The notes under the pieces: generated by a model
What the model was told of the DNA's origin: nothing
Seen by the model: the letters and a program-made list of their open reading frames with translations, nothing else
Databases searched by the model: none
In this document: one piece after another, positions 58,332-64,000 of the stretch
How positions within the stretch are numbered: position 1 is the first letter of the stretch
How the letters are laid out: every line of letters starts with the position of its first letter
Program-made: the position numbers and the translations under genes
From: Pelobates cultripes
Taxonomy: Eukaryota; Chordata; Amphibia; Anura; Pelobatidae
DNA length: 64,000 bases
Assembly (NCBI GenBank): GCA_933207985.1
Contig: OW240913.1
Span: forward strand, 263,925,112-263,989,111
Reading direction: 5' to 3'

Positions 58332-59026
58332 TACAAATTTTCTGGAAATAGAAAAATTTGCTTTTAAGATTGCTTTTTATTAACTCTCTGAGTGACAGTG
58401 AGAGGGTTTGAGAACCAGTGCTTTTCTCACACTGTTGAGAACTCGTAGGGTTAATTTAATTACAGAGAAAAACAAGCAGTGCATGAAAAACAGATTACAG
58501 AGACAAATCGACTGTAGAGTGCTTCTTGTGCCAATGTCTATTGAATTTTTGACAGATCTTTTTGGTACATCGCACACTCAACAGTATATAATGAAAGGTG
58601 TGTGTTACAGGCTGTGGATCAATGTGTGAACTGTTAACACACTTTATTTAACTGGTTATTTTTGGGAAACTGTGACTTTGCTTCTAGTAAGAGGTCATGT
58701 TGGAATTTGTGTTCATTGTATATTTAAAAAAATTGCTTCTCCTCAACTTAACATTGTCTTTTCTCTAGTGAATGAATGACGTGATTCATGAATGAATGAA
58801 CATTACCATAATATGAGAAAATTTGATAAGATGTAAAAGGTCTTAGGTGGTGTGCAATGTATAATAATAGATATGTCAAGGATGACGCTCTACAGAATAG
58901 CTGCCTAGCTGATGGGCTGCATATCAAATACCGATTTTCTTTGTGTGAAGACTAAGCTCCCTGAAAACCTATATTACCTGTATTATCAGGATGGATGGAT
59001 GGATGGATACATTTCTTGAGAAATTC
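58330..59026. other. Unassigned sequence
   Basis: No supported gene. GGAT microsatellite at 58989-59007. Confidence 0.45.
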
Positions 59027-59426
59027 TTAAAGGGACATTATAGGCACCCAGACCACTTCATCTTATTATGTTTACATTGCAGGGTTAATACTGCCTCTAG
59101 TGGCTGTCTACCAGACAGCCAATAGTGGTCTTTCCTGTAGTTTCACGGCGTTTGACTCTGTGAAATGATGTGGGACTTCCTCACGCTTTGCATGAGGACA
59201 TCCAGCATGTTGAAAAACACCACAGGAAAACATTGATTCAATGTTCCTAATGCTAGATCGCACTGATTTCAGCAGAGAAGGAACCCGATCCAGTGAGAGA
59301 GGACATTGTGCTGTGTTTAAAGGGTTTTTTGACCTGATTCATGGCCGGGGTGGGTTGCGGCAGCAGAGGGACACTATAGTGTTAGGAATACAGCTCTGTA
59401 TTCCCAACACTACAGTGTTCCTTCAA
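59027..59426. mobile_element. T2-like TTAA MITE
   Basis: The left end TTAAAGGGACATTATAGGCA and the right end, read inverted, TTGAAGGAACACTGTAGTGT; the right TTAA is mutated (TTCA). A hairpin near the right end (ACACTATAGTGTTAGGAATA and its partner) and the TAGTGGCTGTCTACCAGACA block are shared with the copy at 49760. About 400 bp. Confidence 0.78.
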
Positions 59427-59429
59427 GTG

Positions 59430-60718
59430 GATGTTTTTTTGTTTATCAATAGTTGGATATCCTTCTAGGTTTCATATTTTGAATTCTAGAAATATTCAAT
59501 TCCGGGATATAGAATGTTTTGGTTTTTTCCTCCGTAAACACTGTGATGGTGATGGACTTTACATAAGTTGATTTCAAGACGTATACTGGTTATTTTGTAA
59601 TTTTTAGTATATTGGATTTATTAATAATTTTCGTAATTGTTAATTTTTATTTATAATATCTTTAGCACACTCAGAATTCCTATCTGACATTATTCCAGTC
59701 ATTCTGTTCGTACCTGTATATTAGATACTTGTAGTCTAGTGCAGTTTCACTGCTAAAATTGCTCTTTGAAATTCTGCATGTGTTGGCCATTGATATTATA
59801 TGGGTACCATTTCAGCTGAAGCTTTGTTTCAGTTCTCTCTGGGGTTTTTTTTCTATTCAATTTTAGATTATTACCAAGAATGGACTGCAAATTAATGTAT
59901 TTGATTTTTTGTCTTTATTATTTCTGTTACAATTAAAGTACTTAAAAAAAAGAAAACTGTTTAAAATGGTGTTATTTAGGTTTGCTATCAATCATTTATT
60001 ATTGATTGCTCTATATTATGTATATTGATTTTCACATTAAGGGGTTAATTGTATTTTTAAACACGTGGGGTTGACTTGTCAATTATGCATCTTTAGTTGA
60101 TCTAATGAAGTGGCATTTAAATGAAATAATATAGGTTGTGCATTCATTGTCAGTCTATTGCCTTCCTTCTCAGTTAAAAGCACACCTTTTGTGGGCTAAA
60201 TTGTCTATGAATACACTCAACAGATGGGTTAAATGAGTAAGATGGGGCTTCGTGTTTTATTTGCACCATGGAATAAGAAGTACTTTTTGTTCCGGCAAGC
60301 TCCACTGAGTTTTTCCTAAGTGTCTTGACTAAGCTCTCGGTAGAGACATGATTCCCAAATGAGTGGTCCACAGTTTGATTGGGGAAAGCTCAGCCGAAAT
60401 TGTGCATGCAGCAGGCTGGCTCTGCACACAAAACTTGGACAAAATTGTCATAGCTTGCCTTGAAGCAAAGTTTCAAAAGCCAGAGGTGGAGTTATATCCC
60501 AGCAGAAAATATTAAATACTTTTAATCTGGCAGTGATTTAAGATGACATCATTATGGTGCCTTTAAAGAGAGCTTTTCACAGTACAGAGTACAGATAGTG
60601 TTTTAAAATTTCAGATATAAAAACCCATTTTACATTGTGTGTGCTTTCAATATAGTAGTTCTTATCCAAAACAACCAAGTCAAGGATTAACTTACAGCCA
60701 ATGTTTGAAATTTTACTA
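59430..60718. other. Unassigned sequence
   Basis: AT-rich; no supported gene or element. Confidence 0.45.
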
Positions 60719-60721
60719 TGT

Positions 60722-61456
60722 CTTCTTAAAACTGCCTAATATTGTGTAGGTCCCTCTTGTGATGCCAAAACAGCACTGATGTATTTAGGTGTGGACTCCA
60801 CAAGACCTCTGAATGTGTCCCATTGTATTTGGCACCAAGACATTACTTACATCCTGCAAGTTATGAGGTGGGGCCTCCATGGATGGGATGGGACACACAC
60901 ACACATGCACCAGGTCATCCACCTGATCTAAAAGAAAATATAATTAGTCAGACCAGGCAACCTTCTTCCATTGCTCCATAGTTCAGTTTTGATGCTCATG
61001 TACCCATTTAAAGTGCTGGACAGTGTCATCATGGGCACTCTGAGCGGTCTATGTCTATACAGCCTCATACACAACAAACTGTAGCTCTTCTGTGTGAGCG
61101 GACCAGACAGACAAGCCTTCGCTCCCCACATGTAGCAATGAGCCTCGGGCACCCATTACCCTGACGCCGGTTCACTGGTTTTCCTTCCTTGCACCATTTG
61201 TGGCAGGTACTAACCACTGCACCCCACAAAACATTCCATTTTGGAGATACTCTGACCCAGCCATCATACCCATCACTATCTGGCTCTTGTCAAAGTCACT
61301 CGGACCATTTTTCCTGCTACTAACACATGGATTTCAAAAACTGACAGTTCACTTGCTGTCTAATATATCCCACTCATTGACAGGTGCCATTGTAATGATA
61401 TAATCAGTGTTTTTCACTTCACCTGTCGGTGGTTTTAATGTTGTGGCTGATCGGCA
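60722..61456 (-). pseudogene. Decayed Tc1-like transposon with transposase remnants
   Basis: On the minus strand the right end reads ATGCCGATCAGCCACAACAT followed by a CACCTGTCAATGAGTGGGAT-like block, a known Tc1-type terminus. Inward come remnants of a Tc1 transposase: LRVPMMTL and WSNGRRLPG (positions near 60940-61050), and the CATCCATGGAGGCCCCACC-type block near the other end. Large parts, including the catalytic Asp/Glu boxes, are deleted or scrambled. Left terminus not found. Confidence 0.7.
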
Positions 61457-61794
61457 TATGAAGTATGTATTATTGATTGCAAATTCTGATTCTAGCATTT
61501 CAGTTTGTCATTTACTATGGTATTAGAGCTAGTTTTTCTGGATCATGAAATTGACTTGCCATGATTTGGTCTGTAAATAGCAATATGTTTGGACCAGCAA
61601 CTTCCCAAATTGAGACATCCGAGGTGTACCTTGTATAATTGACAAGATATGTTGATTACCAATATACAATCATGTTGGGTTTTGATCAATGCTCTGGTTT
61701 TCTGGCTCTTATCTTAGTTGTACTAGGAATACTGATGGGTGAAAAGTTGTACTAAATTTTTACTAAAAGGATTAGAAATGGCTTGTGATATATA

Positions 61795-63357
61795 CAGGGA
61801 GTGCAGAATTATTAGGCAAGTTGTATTTTTGAGGATTAATTTTATTATTGAACAACAACCATGTTCTCAATGAACCCAAAAAACTCATTAATATCAAAGC
61901 TGAATATTTTTGGAAGTAGTTTTTAGTTTGTTTTTAGTTATAGCTATGTTAGGGGGATATCTGTGTGTGCAGGTGACTATTACTGTGCATAATTATTAGG
62001 CAACTTAACAAAAAACAAATATATACCCATTTCAATTATTTATTATTACCAGTGAAACCAATATAACATCTCAACATTCACAAATATACATTTCTGACAT
62101 TCAAAAACAAAACAAAAACAAATCAGTGACCAATATAGCCACCTTTCTTTGCAAGGACACTCAAAAGCCTGCCATCCATGGATTCTGTCAGTGTTTTGAT
62201 CTGTTCACCATCAACATTGTGTGCAGCAGCAACCACAGCCTCCCAGACACTGTTCAGAGAGGTGTACTGTTTTCCCTCCTTGTAAATCTCACATTTGATG
62301 ATGGACCACAGGTTCTCAATGGGGTTCAGATCAGGTGAACAAGGAGGCCATGTCATTAGATTTTCTTCTTTTATACCCTTTCTTGCCAGCCACGCTGTGG
62401 AGTACTTGGACGCGTGTGATGGAGCATTGTCCTGCATGAAAATCATGTTTTTCTTGAAGGATGCAGACTTCTTCCTGTACCACTGCTTGAAGAAGGTGTC
62501 TTCCAGGAACTGGCAGTAGGACTGGGAGTTGAGCTTGACTCCATCCTCAACCCGAAAAGGCCCCACAAGCTCATCTTTGATGATACCAGCCCAAACCAGT
62601 ACTCCACCTCCACCTTGCTGGCGTCTGAGTCGGACTGGAGCTCTCTGCCCTTTACCAATCCAGCCACGGGCCCATCCATCTGGCCCATCAAGACTCACTC
62701 TCATTTCATCAGTCCATAAAACCTTAGAAAAATCAGTCTTGAGATATTTCTTGGCCCAGTCTTGACGTTTCAGCTTGTGTGTCTTGTTCAGTGGTGGTCG
62801 TCTTTCAGCCTTTCTTACCTTGGCCATGTCTCTGAGTATTGCACACCTTGTGCTTTTGGGCACTCCAGTGATGTTGCAGCTCTGAAATATGGCCAAACTG
62901 GTGGCAAGTGGCATCGTGGCAGCTGCACGCTTGACTTTTCTCAGTTCATGGGCAGTTATTTTGCGCCTTGGTTTTTCCACACGCTTCTTGCGACCCTGTT
63001 GACTATTTTGAATGAAACGCTTGATTGTTCGATGATCACGCTTCAGAAGCTTTGCAATTTTAAGAGTGCTGCATCCCTCTGCAAGATATCTCACTATTTT
63101 TGACTTTTCTGAGCCTGTCAAGTCCTTCTTTTGACCCATTTTGCCAAAGGAAAGGAAGTTGCCTAATAATTATGCACACCTGATATATGGTGTTGATGTC
63201 ATTAGACCACACCCCTTCTCATTACAGAGATGCACATCACCTAATATGCTTAATTGGTAGTAGGCTTTCGAGCCTATACAGCTTGAAGTAAGACAACATG
63301 CATAAAGAGGATGATGTGGTCAAAATACTCATTTGCCTAATAATTCTGCACTCCCTG
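61795..63357 (-). mobile_element. Intact Tc1/mariner element with perfect TIRs and TA duplication
   Basis: The 1563-bp element is flanked by TA (61793-61794 and 63358-63359). Its 25-bp terminal inverted repeats are identical (starting CAGGGAGTGCAGAATTATTA). A second copy of the inner part (ATAATTATTAGGCAAC at 61989; inverted TTGCCTAATAATTATGCA at 63161) lies about 190 bp inside each end, the IR/DR layout of Tc1-type transposase binding sites. The transposase frame is uninterrupted. All signs point to a recent insertion. Confidence 0.96.
62123..63139 (-). CDS. Tc1/mariner-type transposase, intact (DD37E spacing)
   Basis: A 338-residue frame from ATG at 63139 to the stop at 62123. It binds the element's ends and moves it to TA sites by cut and paste. 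Residues 1-60 form the first helix-turn-helix (DLTGSEKSKIVRYLAEG, RDHRTIKRFI) followed by a basic GRKKRVEKPRRKI linker, and residues 61-110 the second (SLAIFQSCNITGVPKST). Catalytic triad: Asp144 (VLWTDEM), Asp237 (FMQDNAPSH) and Glu275 ([10 protein letters not shown]). There are 37 residues between Asp237 and Glu275, longer than the 34 of classical Tc1. A GGGGVLVWAG segment (177-186) matches the Gly-rich box. The start is chosen as the first ATG, about 200 bp inside the TIR. Length is normal for the family. DD37E elements of this kind (TRT group) are known in frogs, fish and bats; the subgroup name is from memory. Confidence 0.95.
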   Translation of the reverse strand: MGQKKDLTGSEKSKIVRYLAEGCSTLKIAKLLKRDHRTIKRFIQNSQQGRKKRVEKPRRKITAHELRKVKRAAATMPLATSLAIFQSCNITGVPKSTRCAILRDMAKVRKAERRPPLNKTHKLKRQDWAKKYLKTDFSKVLWTDEMRVSLDGPDGWARGWIGKGQRAPVRLRRQQGGGGVLVWAGIIKDELVGPFRVEDGVKLNSQSYCQFLEDTFFKQWYRKKSASFKKNMIFMQDNAPSHASKYSTAWLARKGIKEENLMTWPPCSPDLNPIENLWSIIKCEIYKEGKQYTSLNSVWEAVVAAAHNVDGEQIKTLTESMDGRLLSVLAKKGGYIGH

Positions 63358-63359
63358 TA

Positions 63360-63602
63360 TAAATGTATGTAGTGACCATATTAGATATTCTTGTTAACTA
63401 TTTAGAGGATTTAAAAAAACATGCATTTTAACTCAGTGAAATAAACTATTTTTTTTAAAACAAAATTTTCTAAACTTATGCTTTTTTTTAAGGAATAGGA
63501 GTGGTATATATTTATTGCATCATGCATGTAATGTAAAGCTGTATTACCTGAATATATCAGATCTTACACTGCTTCAAACACGACTGTTTATTATGTCAGG
63601 GT
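63360..63602. other. Unassigned sequence
   Basis: AT-rich flank with no feature. Confidence 0.4.
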
Positions 63603-63779
63603 TGTTCACTAAATAAAGAATTGTCAGGAATTCAAAGCTAATTATAAATGTAAGAACAAAATAGCTGTACTTAAATTTTTTTTTTTAGCAATGCTTCCAG
63701 TTTTGCTACTGTGGCCTGAAATTAATATTTCCTTTGAATTCACTTTGAATTCTCGACCCTAATCACGTCAGTGAATAAC
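63603..63779. mobile_element. Small MITE, TTCACTAAA family, diverged copy
   Basis: The left end GTTCACTAAATAAAGAATTG and the right end inverted GTTATTCACTGACGTGATTA; the inner segments pair weakly (AATTCAAAG). Same family as 37526-37679. Confidence 0.45.
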
Positions 63780-64000
63780 CTTGTGTGGGTGTAACTCTTC
63801 TAACCATGGGCCGCCTGTCCAAGATGTCATTTTGGTCCCCCTGCTATTCAGCAGATATTCTTTTCAAATATTACTTATTAAAAATCTATTTTAAAATAAT
63901 ATATAAAATAGCATAATTCAATGAACATATAAAACGTTATATATCAACGTTCATAACAATATTATAACTTATACAAACCAAACCTCACATTTGTTATCAT
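63780..64000. other. Unassigned sequence at window end
   Basis: No feature seen. Confidence 0.4.

Noticed and set aside
1..64000. tRNA, rRNA or snRNA genes
   Set aside because: No cloverleaf with A/B box pairs or conserved rRNA/snRNA segment was recognised by eye; a dedicated scan could still find degraded ones.
1..64000. Endogenous viral elements beyond LTRs
   Set aside because: No gag-pol-env order or other viral protein similarity was seen; all RT-like sequences belong to CR1, L1, Penelope-like or DIRS-like elements.

Overview
The window looks like intergenic or intronic DNA from a large vertebrate genome, most likely a frog. It is AT-rich and full of TA and TG/CA dinucleotide arrays. 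It carries a mix typical of anurans: CR1 and L1 LINEs, Penelope-like elements (PLEs) with GIY-YIG endonucleases, a DIRS-like tyrosine-recombinase retrotransposon, solo LTRs, several Tc1/mariner lineages, and TTAA-target MITEs that resemble the Xenopus T2 family. The host assignment is inference. No convincing multi-exon host gene was found; the only candidate is one minus-strand terminal exon at about 2409-2653.

Layout. 1-10 kb: mostly unassigned sequence with a possible host exon, a degenerate minisatellite (4 kb) and two hAT-like non-autonomous elements (6.4 and 8.4-9.2 kb). 10-13 kb: a CR1 3' end, a 2.1-kb TTAA-flanked element and a Tc1-like remnant. 13.6-18.5 kb: a long CR1 copy (repeated 5' UTR, ORF1 with SGNH esterase, broken ORF2 with endonuclease and reverse transcriptase) split by a solo LTR; another CR1 3' end lies at 20.6-21.2 kb. 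21.6-24.8 kb: a giant inverted repeat made of two near-identical PLE 3' halves. 25-26.7 kb: an internally deleted mariner and a broken Tc1. 26.7-32.7 kb: a PLE with inverted terminal repeats, broken by two solo LTRs of different families. 34-45.6 kb: MITEs, fold-back elements and a third copy of the first LTR family. 48.4-51.6 kb: PLE end fragments including a perfect 76-bp-arm palindrome, a Tc1-type MITE, a T2-like fragment and an L1 3' fragment. 53.5-58.2 kb: a compact DIRS-like element flanked by a long direct duplication. 59-63.4 kb: a T2-like MITE, a decayed Tc1 and an intact Tc1/mariner element with an uninterrupted 338-residue transposase.

The genes do not form a pathway. They are layers of nested insertions whose order can be read: CR1 and the PLE are older than the LTRs inside them, and the element at 61795-63357 looks the youngest. 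Only its transposase gene is intact. Everything else with coding similarity has stops, frameshifts or deletions. The most interesting structural signals are the PLE inverted duplication with hammerhead-ribozyme-like ends, the palindrome whose loop carries half of the same motif, and the duplication flanking the DIRS element.
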